From Cucumis sativus (Eukaryota; Streptophyta; Magnoliopsida; Cucurbitales; Cucurbitaceae), in assembly GCF_000004075.3 (NCBI RefSeq), contig NW_022279564.1, positions 1 through 64,000 of the forward strand: a stretch of 64,000 nucleotides of DNA, read 5' to 3'. Below, piece after piece: positions 36,601 to 49,100 of this stretch. Made by a program: the position numbers and the translations under genes. The notes below the pieces were generated by a model, which ran no database searches, had not been told where the DNA came from, and saw only the letters and a program-made list of their open reading frames with translations. Numbering within the stretch: the stretch's first letter is position 1; every line of letters starts with the position of its first letter.

Positions 36601-37172
36601 TCAACCCGATGCTTCCCCAAATCAACCTCTGAAGCACCATATAAGGAAGCATAGAGTAAAAAATGCTTGGCCTCATACTTTGCAGAATGATGAGGTCCAT
36701 TTCCACTACCATGTACTGTACAAGTACAGTTCAACACCTCTTCAAATTCTACCTTGCCCCTTATGATCTTCTTAGGGTTAGTTACCAATAAACCATCCCG
36801 CCTCTTCCAGAATACACTTAGACTAAAATCGTCCAAATCAGAAGGTAACCCCTCAATCAAGTGAACTTGGAGAGAGAAACAACAATTAAACCTGCGGTTT
36901 CGAACATGGGAGAACGGCTTTAAAGACTTCCAACTCCATATAGATTTCTTTTCCTTGCGTGTTGGATCTTCATTACTGCTTTTTGGCTTCAACTTGGGAT
37001 CGGGCAAATTGGTTTTACCCGTATATCTTTGTCGATTATTGGCTACAGGATTTGAATTCTTAGATAAATGTTTGTTCAGATAAAGTGCTTTGTTTATGGT
37101 CTCTATCTCATTCAACAACTTCTCACTGCCAGAGCGACTCCCAATCTTCTTTGAATCAATTCTCGACAACAT
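33605..37172 (-). CDS. PMIR1: PMI1-related protein (PMIR1 type) with NT-C2 domain, four frame breaks
   Basis: PMI1 family proteins act in chloroplast and organelle positioning through actin or myosin XI in Arabidopsis. Two coding exons: 37172-34868 and 34765-33605. N-terminus MLSRIDSKKIGSRSGSEKLL; an NT-C2 domain at about residues 92-240 (FNCCFSLQVHLIEGLPSDLD to MNVSFGYTVVG); a long acidic middle; then conserved blocks EWGLNEEAFQ, MQVSTPVVVPAEMGS, GIEKLSMQANKLMPLEDITG, LMGLSLSLDEWLRLDSGE and, at the end, SLWSISSGSKWKAF and NPNVVFPNE. Frame breaks are implied near 35642 (missing base at a C run), 35275 (one extra T), 35065 (missing A) and 33885 (missing G). Counting them gives 3468 nt, 1155 aa, as in Arabidopsis (about 1160). 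There is a 45-base in-frame tandem repeat at 35956-36045. The leader intron is 37191-37879. Confidence 0.9.
35956..36045 (-). repeat. In-frame 45-bp tandem duplication in PMIR1
   Basis: Two adjacent 45-base units (35956-36000 and 36001-36045) encode a 15-residue repeat centred on SSEEQVEKI. Length is a multiple of three, so the frame is kept. Confidence 0.85.
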
Positions 37173-37509
37173 CGTCTCTCATCAAGAGCTCTGAAATTAA
37201 ATTAGAACAATATAAACAAGTAATTAAAAAGTAACTCACACGTCACAGATACATCCAATTCAATCGATCTCCTTAATTCAAACCATACAAATAAAACATC
37301 TCTCATACAATTCAACAAACAATTTACATGCCTCCCCATAAACCACCTCTAGATGTATAAAATTCATTTCATCATAGTGCATAAGTAAAACCCCAATGAA
37401 CAAACCTTTACCAGGTTCAAGCTGGCCGGAAAATTATACTGGTCAACCAAACGATGAAGGAACCCAGAACTACCAAACCCAAATCACAACCTCTGAATTT
37501 GATAAGTAA

Positions 37510-37885
37510 TGTTGAATATCTTTTGTCCCCAAGCTCTAATATTACACAAACTTCAATCTGTCGTATCAAAGGAAGATAAATAAGCCGCAAATGGCATCAG
37601 TTCATAAAGAGAAATGAGTAAAAAAGTATGAACGAGATAATACCAGCCATGCAAACACTTAAAGTAGATTGATTGTGAACTCTACTAACCACCTTCTCCT
37701 CCTTTCCCTTAATTTTCTCAACCAATCCCCAGTCGACTTTTTTAATTACACCAGCAACCAGTAAATACAAATCCGGTACAGAAGCAACAATGTCAGAGCA
37801 AATCAATCTCAATCCGTTGGAGCAAAGAAATCAAAACTTCAGATAGCCTAAAAAAAACCGTAGATCGGGATGAACTTACAAGGGG
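37510..37885 (-). pseudogene. Decayed copy of the RPL31 5' region inside the PMIR1 leader intron
   Basis: Positions 37643-37733 match RPL31 coding exon 1 (compare TGGTTGAGAAAA, AAGGAGGAG.TGGTTAG, TTTGCATGGCTGGTA), but the ATG is lost and the frame is not kept. Flanks match too: TCTTTTGTCCCCAAG at 37518 and 32051; GGCATCAGTTCAT at 37592 and 32277; ACAATGTC.GA and TTGGAG.AAAGAAATC at 37788 and 32496. The leader-intron donor of RPL31 (32562) corresponds to the PMIR1 leader donor (37879). It is a partial direct duplication, now intronic. Confidence 0.8.
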
Positions 37886-38059
37886 GGAAGAGAAGATAAA
37901 GAGTTACAACAAACAGAAGGTCGAAAAAACAAGAATTTCTGCACCGTACAAGAAATATGAATTTGAAATTTGAAATTTGAATATGATGAAGAAATGGGGA
38001 AAGTGAGGAAGAAGAGTAGAAAGGTATGGACGAAACCCTAGAGAAGACGCGATGGTGGT

Positions 38060-40096
38060 GGCATCGCGTTTATTCTCTCTATCAATTTCTTCGTTCCTTT
38101 CTTCCCCCAATTTGAATTGCCGCTCCCCATCTCCTTTTATTATTCTTTTCAATCAAAGTTATTTTTTTAAAAAACAAAAGTTTTCTTTTCAATAAGCGAC
38201 ATTATTTCTCGTTTATTTCCATTTTCTACCTCTCAATTTTCCATATTCTCATTTGTTGTCAACTGAATTTAATTTTATTCTAAAAAAAATTTAAAATTTA
38301 ATTTCTACATTTAAATATTTTTTTATGAGATTATATTGTGTTAAATGCTATATAATATACTCTAATTGTATATTATCACGTCACTATTTTATAATAAATA
38401 TATGTAAATATATGTAGTACTCTCAATATATAGTAGTTTATTATGATTTATTGTAATTACTATATATTTTATAATTATTTTTATTCAATTTACTATATTA
38501 AAAAACAATATAAATAGTTTACCTTTCTAATATTTTGTTTTTCTTTTATATATTTTTTATAATTTATTTTATATAAAAATGTTGATTAATTATATATGTT
38601 ATATTTCATGACATATAATTAAAAAAAGAGTGTGAATTCAAAATTTAGTAAAGTTTATGTTAAATAAATATTGGAGCATGTTTTAACAAATAACTTTACC
38701 TTTAATTTAATTTTCAAAGCATAATAGAGATGAACAAACTCCTTTCTTGATTCCTTGTTTAGATAAGGGAAAATATGAAAAAAATTTAAGATCTAAGAAC
38801 AATTTTGAAATCATGTTAAAGTCGCAACTGCGTGAGTAACTTTATCAGTGATGAGAGTGATAAATAGATACAATGTTAATATAGAGGAGATTAGCAAAAG
38901 ACTATTTGTTTTTTAATGCTACATTTTCTAGGTGCTTGAATCAATTTGAAATTCTTTAACTTTAGCTCTTTGAGCAACTTGATTTGTTATATATGTCAAA
39001 ATGAGCATACCTCAATAGCATAATAATCAATTTTTTAAGCATTTCCAAAATAAAAGAATCGAGTAACATATATATATATAACTTTCAGATGATATTATGA
39101 ATCTACAAATCTTTGTTAGAATGCCAACACATTTTAGGAACTCATCTCATTCTAACTAATCTATAACTTTCTTTTTCTACTTACTACTATTTAAAGTAAA
39201 CTAATGCATTGATTACAAGTCAATGAAATAATTGATGGGTCTAATCTTAATAATGTGATTACCTTCCTATGACTTATCTAATTAAAAAATACTATTAATG
39301 AAAAATTCAAATTGTATAGTATATAAGTTTATCGAACTAATATTGTGAAATACATAAGATTAAACTAAAGACAACCTTATGCTCCAAATTTAGATAAAAG
39401 TATTATACAAATTCTCAATTAGTATGGTTAAGTAATGCCAAACACGATAGACATGTACAATTGTCTGTTTTCATTAACAAAATTAGTTTGGGATTAACTT
39501 GTATTATACAATTTTTTTATGATGAAAAATAGTAAAAGTAGTAGTAATTCAAATTGTCACATCTCACACATTTATATACTCGAAGAAGAAAGAGGCAAAC
39601 CTTCTCTATGCATATGACTTAGTCTTGCATTTTAATTTTAAACCTTCGGTGTTGAATTTCATTTCATACTTCTTAGTTATGATATTGCAAAGGATTTTAA
39701 TGCAATCTCAAAATGTTGAAAAATGCATTAAAATATCGAGTTAGATTGATCAAAACATGATTTCAGATGGAAAAGAGACGATGATAGAACGAAGTCGAAA
39801 AAGAGAGACGAAACTACATTTTGGTTGTGGATGTATTTATTCAACATTGCTTCCCCAATATGTTTGGGTCATCCATAGTCTACAATTATCTTCTTGCCTT
39901 CTATCTTTTCCGGTATACAAACCCTGTGGAAAAGATATTTGAACACTAAGCTTGTTAGAGCAAGAGCTAAAATCAGCACCACCGCTTTGCTGGTTCATGT
40001 CCAATTGTTTCGAACTCTCATTTCTTTCCAGATTTGAAGAAGGTTTTATCTTTTAATTTTCATCGCTCAAGGTTTTCAAGCTCCACAGACAAAGAA
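38060..40096. other. Spacer between divergent PMIR1 and DUF3531 genes
   Basis: Two kilobases of AT-rich DNA upstream of both genes. The PMIR1 leader starts near 38.05 kb, where a minus-strand CTAGGGTTT (telo-box-like) lies at about 38033. No coding sequence is supported; the short ORF at 39757-39942 has no domain. Confidence 0.55.
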
Positions 40097-42969
40097 ATGG
40101 TTGTCTTGCAATTCCACCATTCCATTTTCTTGCCAATTCGTCTTCCCATCACAACAATTGGCGCTAAAATTTCCCTCCCAACCAACCATTTATTGCCCCC
40201 ATACACCCTCTCTAAACCCCTTCACCGGAATTTTCTATCCAGAGCTACCCGCGACCAAAATCGGAAATTTACAACATCCCCTCCACTGAAATCGAGGTGG
40301 TGGATGAAGAAGGTGAAGATTATGATGATGGGGACGACAGATTTTGGAGTGAGAGTGGATTTAGAGGAAGAGAAGGAGAAAAGGACTATGATCGAGACCC
40401 TGAATTCGCTGAAATTATAGGAACTAGTCTTGATGATCCAGATAAAGCTCGGTCCAAAGTAAAACTTTCTTATCTCTTCCTCGTCAATCGCTTTTTCATG
40501 TTTGTTTTTTCTATTATCCCATTGTGGGTTTATCAACGAAGTACTAAGTGGACATTTTATACTTCAACTTCTTGCTACTGTTTAATGGCAATAATCTCTT
40601 TTTGGGTCATTTGTTTGTTTTACGAGTGCAAATATGGTGGCTTAAGTTGAAATGTCTAGATAAACATGTATTGTTGCTTATTAGAAGCGTTCTTGTTTTT
40701 GGCTTTTGGTGTTTAACTTGTAAGAGGTACATACTGCAGATGGAAGAGAGGCTGAGGAAGAAAAGAAACAAGATACTTCAGCCAAAGACGGGATCAGCTG
40801 TTCCAGTAAAAGTTACATTCAACAAGTAGGATTAGTTTTACCACTTGAATAGATGGATTGTCAATCTTTTCATTTTATTGAATTAACCATGCTCTTGCTT
40901 TTCCACCTAACATTTATTTAGGATTTCAATCATTTTTTAAACAAAAATGTTTCAATATGTTCCATTTTACTATGAGAATAAATCCTTAAACTTCTGGTCC
41001 TGAAGTATCTAGCTTGGAAAAAACGACTTGGGATGTGTTGCTTAAATCATTGATCCGGTACTAGATGTAGCTTTTCTCCAGGAAAAAAGGCCAAATATTT
41101 ACTTTGATAGTAAAAGGTCAAGATATTGACAGTCAAGTAATTAATGTGACTTGTAATCTATATGGATGAATGCATTTGATTTGACTATGTCTGAGGCAGT
41201 AGAACAGAGAACCCCAATGTTGGACTATCTATACAGCCACAATTTCATAAATGCATATTGTTTCTTCTTGGTTTCCACTAGAGTAGGGAGCTAAATTCTA
41301 ATTTAGGAAGAATTTCCGTAGCCAACAAGCATATAACTTGTGTGTAGCGATTGCACTACGAATAGTTTTGGTATAGTTCTGATAACTGAGAATTTTATTG
41401 CTTCTTATATGCTGAAGCCTGAGTATATGAACCGTTAGAATACAAGCATATTTCCTAGTTATATTCCTATGTACTTAGTATCCATTCTCTCCTTAATCTC
41501 TAAAACATATTCAGTTGAGAATAAAAAAACTTATTACTTTTTTGCGTGTCTTTTCTTTCTTCTATATAATTTATGTGAATTATCTGTTGAAGATGTATCT
41601 TCTGGCTTAATTATGCATTGAATTCTCCCCATTCCGTTACATATATTCTCTCTTTAGTTTGGAATTGGACATATGAGTTCTCAATGTTTCTTCCAGATTC
41701 GATTTCTCAAACTCGTATATATGGTTTGAATTCTACAACACTCCACTGGCAAAAGATATCACCTTAATTTGTGATGTAAGTTTTTGTTTCTGTTATCTTA
41801 GCTTCTGCCTAAAAAACTTCAATGAATTAGATCTATTATCTTTGTTCACAGACCATAAGGTCATGGCACATCATTGGACGTCTTGGTGGATGCAATTCCA
41901 TGAATATGCAGGTAAACTTCAATTTCACTCACGTTGTTATAGGATTGCATGATTTTGTTTGGAAAATTAGCCTTCAGCAAATTTTATGAATCATATTTGC
42001 TGTCGATGATCATTTAAGTTAATCTTTACAGCTGTCTCAATCTCCTTTGGATAAACGGCCAAGTTATGATGCTATTCAGGGAGCTAATGTTAATCCAACC
42101 ACATTTTATAACATTGGGGATTTTGAGGTTCAAGACAACTTGGCTCGCATATGGTAATATCTCTCAATCTAATTTTCTGGATGTTGCTGTCATTTTCACA
42201 ACATTTACGGAGGTGTTCGTGATACCAGGAAAGAGCTTAAGATGTCAGCGTTCACTTTTTTTTCTCATTTATCTATTTTACTTTATGCACAGGGTTGATA
42301 TTGGGACCAGCGAACCTTTGCTACTAGATGTTTTGATAAATGCATTAATCCAGATAAGCTCTGAGTAAGTTCCTACTACACTTCTTACCAATGTTTTCTT
42401 GCCCTAATTTAATTTCCATTAAAGTAGTTTTGCTTATCTGCTGTCTGTGAAGTGTGTAATCGAATCACTAGATTTTTGCCCTTTTAGAGCATGTTGGAGA
42501 GTGATCGTGAAATTGTTAAAATTACTTTTGTCATAGTTCTAATCACTTCGAATCACACCAGTAACCAGTAAAAGTAATTTAATATTTAATTTTACATTTA
42601 CAAATGCAATTTTCATGTCATCAAAAGTAGTTTTGAATGATTAAAAACATGTTTCAGAGTGTTTTTTAAAACAACAAAAGTAATTTTAACAATTTTAGAA
42701 TCGCTCTTTTGGTTTGGTTTTGCATTTCTTCTAATGTCTATATGTTACTCATAATAATTTTATGTGCCTCATAATAGTTTATGGACATTGGGTTTAATAT
42801 TTACTTTTCTAATGTCTATATGTTACTCATAATAGTTTTATGTGCCTCTAAAATTTTCACAAAACAGCTATGTTGGAATCAAACAATAGTGTTTGGGGGA
42901 TCTGAGTTTGAGAATTGGAAAGAGGATTTGACAACTGAAGATGCTGGTTACAGCACTCACAAGATATAG
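40097..42969 (+). CDS. DUF3531 plastid protein, two frame breaks
   Basis: Conserved in plants and cyanobacteria as I recall, function unknown. Seven exons: 40097-40458, 40740-40825, 41697-41775, 41852-41911, 42032-42153, 42293-42364, 42868-42969. The first 50-60 residues are hydroxylated, basic and acid-poor, like a chloroplast transit peptide (MVVLQFHHSIFLPIRLPITT). Then an acidic stretch (EDYDDGDDRFW), DPEFAEIIGTSLDDPDKAR and the core: YIWFEFYNTPLAKDITLICD, TIRSWHIIGRLGGCNSMNMQ, DKRPSYDAIQGANVNPTTFY, NIGDFEVQDNLARIWVDIGT, then VFGGSEFENWKEDL and HKI at the end. Single-base deletions are implied in exon 1 near 40258 (an A run before TCGGAAATT) and exon 7 near 42886 (CAATAG). Counting them gives 885 nt, 294 aa. 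Intron 6 holds a MITE and a 78-base-period repeat. Confidence 0.87.
42499..42706. mobile_element. MITE in intron 6 of the DUF3531 gene
   Basis: About 208 bases with long terminal inverted repeats. The left arm begins GAGTGATCGTG and the right arm ends ATTTTAGAATCGCTC; both contain AAATTGTTAAAATTACTTTT as a perfect inverted match. The interior is AT-rich and non-coding. Size and long arms suit a MITE, perhaps Mutator-like; no target-site duplication was identified. Confidence 0.65.
42731..42849. repeat. Direct duplication, about 42 bp, period 78
   Basis: CTAATGTCTATATGTTACTC and the bases after it (to GTGCCTC) occur at 42731 and again at 42809, within intron 6 of the DUF3531 gene. Confidence 0.8.
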
Positions 42970-45900
42970 CAACTTCCTTCGAAGAAGAGACGTGGGGAAG
43001 ATATTGTTGAAGGTAATAATACAATATGATGACTAAACTGATATTGTATTGAAATTTGTGCCTCTGTTTTCAAGAATGGGAGTGGATCATCTCATTGTTA
43101 GCCAGTCTCTAGGGGAGTAGTAAGAAGGTTTTTTTTTTTTTTTTTTGGTAGCAATTTTGTAGCAATGGACGAGAAAATCTGACCCAAATATTGTATATTA
43201 TACATTTTAGTAAGGTTAATAGTATTCCAATCTTGGTTCACCATTTGTTCAGCAACTCATGAAGAGCACATACATCGTTTTGCCTACCTCACTATGATTT
43301 GGAAACAAAAACCATGTTTTCAATAATGATATCTAAAATGTGAGTTATAGCCAAACAAAAATTCTCTACTATCCATGAGTTGTAGAACGAAGAACATGTT
43401 GGGAAATTCGAAGCCAAAACTCCTAGGCTCTATTTCTATTTCCTTTAACCCAAAAGAATTTCTATTTGATTGGTTAATGAGGGAAGCGGTGATTTAATTC
43501 ATGAAGCAAATTTGGGTCCACTTCTCTTGTATTAACCCATGGAAGAACTATTTTAATAGGTTAATTTGGAGGCTTTGTGAATTCAACTTTAAAAAGAGAG
43601 AAGAAAAATTGCAGCACAAATGGTGTGTGTGCTGAGCTTTGCCGCCGCTGAAGAAGAAAAGGTAGAAGTGAGGTTCCTTTGAGCCGATGGAGAAGAAAAG
43701 GCCGAGACAATTGTGCTGAGAGCATTTGCCGGATGAGAAAAGGCACCAGACGGCGATCTGAGGAATTTAGTTCGCCACTAGTTTGAAGTCTCTCAGATTC
43801 CAGTGTATCATTTTTGTGTGGCAGTGGAGAGTTGGATTAAGTGTTTCTCTTATTCTTTATTTCAAGTTAGTACTTGAATTCAAATTCAAATAGTTCTCAT
43901 TTGGGAAGAAAGATTTGAAAGCGTGTTTTTCAATAGAACTTGCTGTTGCATAAGACTAAACATAGTCTAAGTTTGGGACGAACTAGTATATTTTTTGGTA
44001 TGGTTCTACTCTTTTCCCTTTGCTTAATTATTACAATTTTATGATCAATTATTTATTTGACTCTAACTTGTGAAAGTGGAAAGTTGAGATACAATTTAGT
44101 TTATTCCACATTTATTTATATATAACGTAAATTCTCACATAACGTGGAATTGACTAAAAAAAAAATTTTAAAAGATTGAAGAATGGAGTGTTCTTATGGA
44201 TAGTTTTGTTAGGGTTTAACTTCATATTACTTTGTAAAAGGATAAATGTGTCTAGAATCTCGAAGCAAAAGGCGTTAACTCGTGCGAATGTATATTTCTT
44301 GAGTTCTTTTTGTCTCCCATATCTTTAGACCTTTTGTAAATTGTTAAAAGAAAATTTGAGTTCACACACACCTCTAACACCCACAATTGTACATATTTGT
44401 AAATTGTTAAAAGAAAATTTGAGTTCACACCACCTCTAACACCCACAATTTTACATATTGTATTATTTGATTTAATAAGAAACCAGAAAAACTATAATAA
44501 GACTTAAAAGGTATATATAGGTAACAATTTATCATTTTCAAGATTTTTGTTACTATTACTTAAAAGAAAGAATTGATTGACCTCTTTAATTTTTTAGGCT
44601 TATCAATTGTCTCACCCCAATATGATGAAATTGTTCCTTTTAAGTGCATTGATTTTTGTCCTTTTAAGTGCAGATTAGTATTGTTTTTGTTGTCTATATT
44701 GATTATTCATGAAAGCTTAGTTCGAGTTTTAACGAGTATAAACTGATTCTTTTAACATAGAAAAAGTCACCAAATTGGTGGAGCTTGGTGCTAGTTTTCC
44801 TCAACTACGTGGCACCATGCACACTTTTTTTCTTCCTATAAAAAAAACTATTTCTAAATATAGCAAAATGAACCAAAATCTTTACAACATATGATAATCT
44901 ATCCATAATTGTGACCGTCTATCTTAATCTGTCATAAATAAACCATGATATTATACTATATGTATAAATATTTTTAGAAAATTGTCGTTTAAAATAAATT
45001 TTCTAATAAATAATAATAATAATTTTAGAAAAAAAAACAGTTCAAACATTTTAATTTATAGATGACGCGTTTTCACACACATATTTTGAAATGAACTCTG
45101 CACTTGAAAGTTGAAAGCACACAATAAATAACTAAAATATTCCTTTCTCATCTGACTTTTACAGGAGAAAAATACACTGATAATACCATTAGCTATTTCT
45201 TCAAATAACAATTAATGCATCTAAAAATACACACCAAAATGAAACTTCAGAACACTCCTACTTCAAATATTTAATGCATTAAATACACACCTTAATTCTT
45301 GAAGCCATTCTTTTGAACTAAATGATACTTTTTAATGCATAAGACTAACAGTTTCTAGAATTCTTATGACCTTGATCAACTAATGACACGTTCTCAAAAA
45401 ACGACTTGAACTCATGACCTTTAACACCTTTAACAGGTTATGAGAATTTTCGAATAGGATTTAAACTTAAGATCTTTTAGTGACACCAATGTAACCTGGG
45501 TAGAAAAGCAAAATGACACGTTCTTTGTAGAAGCTCTTCTACCATAGGAAGATCTTTCTACCTTAAAGTAACCTCTCCTATCATTTCGGAGGCTTGGATC
45601 CTATCATCCTGGTTGGCATATTCCTTTGGCATCCAATATGGGAGTCTTCCATAACTTCGTTTTTGATAGATCATCCTTTTAGAAAGGAAGGAGATCTTGT
45701 GTCTTAAGCCTGTCAGAGCCTTTTTTTTTTCTGGTCATTATGGACTGAAAGGTACAATCAGATTTTCAACAACATATCTCCTTTTTAGTGGTAGATTCTA
45801 AGAATTGGTTCTTTCTCTAGCTTTATTGTGGTGTAGATACCTTTCTCCATTTACACATTATGGCCTATCTGACCTTTAGGCTAATTAATTGGGAAAGCTT

Positions 45901-46118
45901 TTATGTGATTTCCACAATTAGCTTCTGATTGCTTTTTCCTAAACAACAAACCATTAATCTAACCTGTACATCTGATGTATCCTTTAGAGTTCGAATCATG
46001 AATAAGAGCTATCTAATAAATAACCATGAACATGGACTAATTAAATTAATAAATCAAAAAATATATTTATGTCGTATGTATAACTGTATAAGTATAAATC
46101 AACGCCAAGAAACTAGAT
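42970..46118. other. Tail-to-tail spacer, DUF3531 and IST1-like genes
   Basis: Three kilobases without a supported gene. Contains a 16-19 base T run near 43131, a 63-bp tandem duplication (44333-44458) and SINE-like B-box remnants near 45400-45480. The first few hundred bases are the DUF3531 3' flank. Confidence 0.55.
44333..44458. repeat. 63-bp tandem duplication, two copies
   Basis: The unit begins TTTGTAAATTGTTAAAAG and includes GAGTTCACAC and CCTCTAACACCCACAATT. The copies differ by a short CA slip and one substitution, so the duplication is recent. Confidence 0.9.
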
Positions 46119-49100
46119 TTACTTGTTATTCTGTCTAAGAGCGAGGAAGTGAGCTGCAAAGTTGTCGTAGTCGGGTAGCTTTGGGTGAACATGACTAGCT
46201 TTCTCAACTGCCTCAGTCTTCTCCTTTTTCGAACTCTCAGAGTTGCCTTGTGTTTCTAATTTTGGTGAAGGAGTGGATGGCAAGTCCTTCGTAGGAGATT
46301 TTAATTTTTCTTCATGGATAGATTTTTAGTTTCAGGAATTGGTTTGGAAGGTTTCATTGACTGAGGTTGCTCTGAGTTACTTGATTGAACCCGAGTCTTC
46401 ACTGGAGCTGCTGTCGTATCCCTTGAAGAAGAAAACTTTGAACTCTCAAAATTGCCTCGTCTATTTATCTCTGGTGGATAATTGTATTGCTGTTCCTCTG
46501 CAGAAGGTCTAGACCTTTCCTCAATAAAAGACCTCTTAGTTTCATGAGTTTGCTTGAAAGGTTTAGATGATTGAGGCTGCTCTGAAATTTCCAAACGATC
46601 AGAGTATCTTGTTCCAGTTTTTGCCCTCAGTGGCGATGTAGTTGCATAGAAACTCGTTGAAGCTTTTCTCTCAATTATATCCTCATGACTCATGGTCGTG
46701 GGAGTCCTGTGTGAGTCCTCTAAATGTGGACTTGGACTTTTAGGAGACGCTTTGGTCCGTCTAGAAAGTCCAATAACTCGATGAGGACTGTTTTTCATAT
46801 TTTGTTCAGGCAAATCTTCGTCAGAATCATCGTCATTGTGGAAACCAGGATACTTAACTGCAACTCTTGTTGGGGCTGGATTCTTCAAGATTTCATCAAC
46901 CACGTTCTTGCTATGTGGCTCTTGATCACTTCTAAGAGTATAAACCGAGAACTTCTCCTTTGAATCATCAAGATTGGAATTAAAGCTATTAAGCTTGGTT
47001 GTGATTCCTTTTCTTGACCTCGTCTCTCTTCTACACTTGTAGCATATGTCTCTTCAGAAGCCTTTGATCGCAACGAAGTCCTAGCTGTAGAAGAAGAAAT
47101 GAAGGTAGACTGCTCAGTTTTTGAGGCATCGTTTTCGTATGCTTGTTTAGATGATGAGTCATTTCTTGATGAATTGTTTGCAAATGGAAGCTTATTACTT
47201 TTTTGGTTTCTTCGGCCACCTTTCAGTTTCCCGAAATTCAAGCCACTGCTGCCATCTGAAGTTGATTCTTCTACAATATCAGGAGAACTCAGTGGGCTGT
47301 CGTTCTTCTTCGATTCATGTACAGAGTTTAGCTCAGAAGAGAGGCGATGAGATGGCATGCTACTACTGTCCTCATCTGAAGATCCAGATAATCCATGACT
47401 AATGTTCCGAGTCCATTCTGATTTTTCAGAGTACAAATCCTGCTTCTTGCAGAATTCACTAGAGTTTTCTTTAGCAATGATCTCAGATTCTTTCAACTCT
47501 TCCTCACTTTCAGAACCAGATCCATCTGAATGGTCAAAAGTTGCCGGCAACAACTCATCAGAATGGGAAGGATCATCAAAAGCTCCAATACTTTCAGCAA
47601 ACAGTGAAGTATGATCAGAAATTTGAGCGTGTGAAACAGCCTTCTCAGCAGAATCATTCTTGTTCCCGTTGAAGATCCAAGTATCATCTGGTGATGGATT
47701 TATTGGCACCTTTCCTTTAGGTGACGAAAGGTCTGGAATTGATTCTCTCCTCGGGATATCGTAGTCTGGAATATAATCATCATCTGGACCATAATCATCA
47801 AAGACCACACTGGCATGGTCATAAAAACTCATATCAACAGTACTTTCACTCTCATTTGGTTTATCCATGGCAAAAGGGTTCTCATAGGCATCATTCCCCA
47901 ACTTCTCGTGGGAAGGCACTTTAATTGAATCACTTTCAATCCTCACATCTCCATAGGAACTAGTTCTGTCAAAACCCGTACTAAATGGCTGATCGCTAAC
48001 ATATTCTACATCAACATTTCGGGTTGTTTCTCCATACTGGTTCTACCTAAAGAGTCACTAAACCCAGATTCAGACGGCTTGTTGAGCGAGTATGTGTCTG
48101 ATTCGTTGAAATTAGTGGAAGATATGTTGGAACTAAAATTTCTGGGTTGTTCATCCCCACTATCAAGAGAGCCACTGACCCCAGGTTCGAATGAATTCTT
48201 GAAAGAGTATCTATCTGCAGCATTGAAACTGGTTACAGACGTGCTGGCATCATGTTTTCTGGTTTGTTTCTCCAAAGTTGCACTACTACCAAGGGAACCG
48301 CTAAACCTAGGTTCGGATGATTTCTTGAAAGAGGATCTTTCTGCTGCACTGAGATTGGTCACAGATATGTTGACATCATTGTTACTAACGCTTGAAGATG
48401 GATAACTATAATTCTTGGAATTATCCCCCATGTATGTTCTTGTCTCATTGTCTCTCCAATTATCATCCGGCGTAGAACTTTTACGAGGTGCACTGACAAC
48501 TTGGTCTTTAGGAAGCTGTTGATCACGTAAATGGACACTAGGGTATCCTTGAGGTCCTTCTGCCCTTAAATTATAAGACGAAGATTTCTGAAACTCAGAA
48601 GAGGATGGTTGGGAGATGTTTCCACGACTGGAAAGTTCTGCAGCAGCTCGGGCAGCTAGACTTGCTAGTTCTGCAGATTCAGCCGCTGCCTTTGCAGCAG
48701 AGGTAGCATCCTTAAAATCCATACTCCACTGCTGCCTACCTGAAGAGTAATTATTTTGTTCACCAGAATTTGAGTGCCTATGCATCCCCTCTGCATTAAT
48801 TTACGCATATCACAGTTTCAATATATAACCAACAATTGCAAATTCAAACAAAAGTAACTGTCTTCAATATGTATGTGTAGCACGTACATAGAGAAGAAAG
48901 AAATGAAGATGATTGCATCAGATATAATTTTCACATACCAAAAGATGTTTCTGAATTATGACGGCCAGTGATGTTGCTTTGATTGGCATTAACGTGAGCA
49001 AAGTTGGATTGTTTGGACTGATGTTCTGATCTCAAACTGTGTTCAGGGGATCTCTCGGGTACATGAGGCCTTTCATCAGGTTTGAATGGAACATGTTTTC

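Noticed and set aside
33605-37172. Programmed frameshifting or readthrough in PMIR1
   Set aside because: The four breaks are of mixed sign, lack slippery heptamers with downstream structure, and similar breaks occur in four unrelated neighbours.
43561-43746. 61-codon minus-strand ORF
   Set aside because: No domain and no conserved splice partners; composition explains it.
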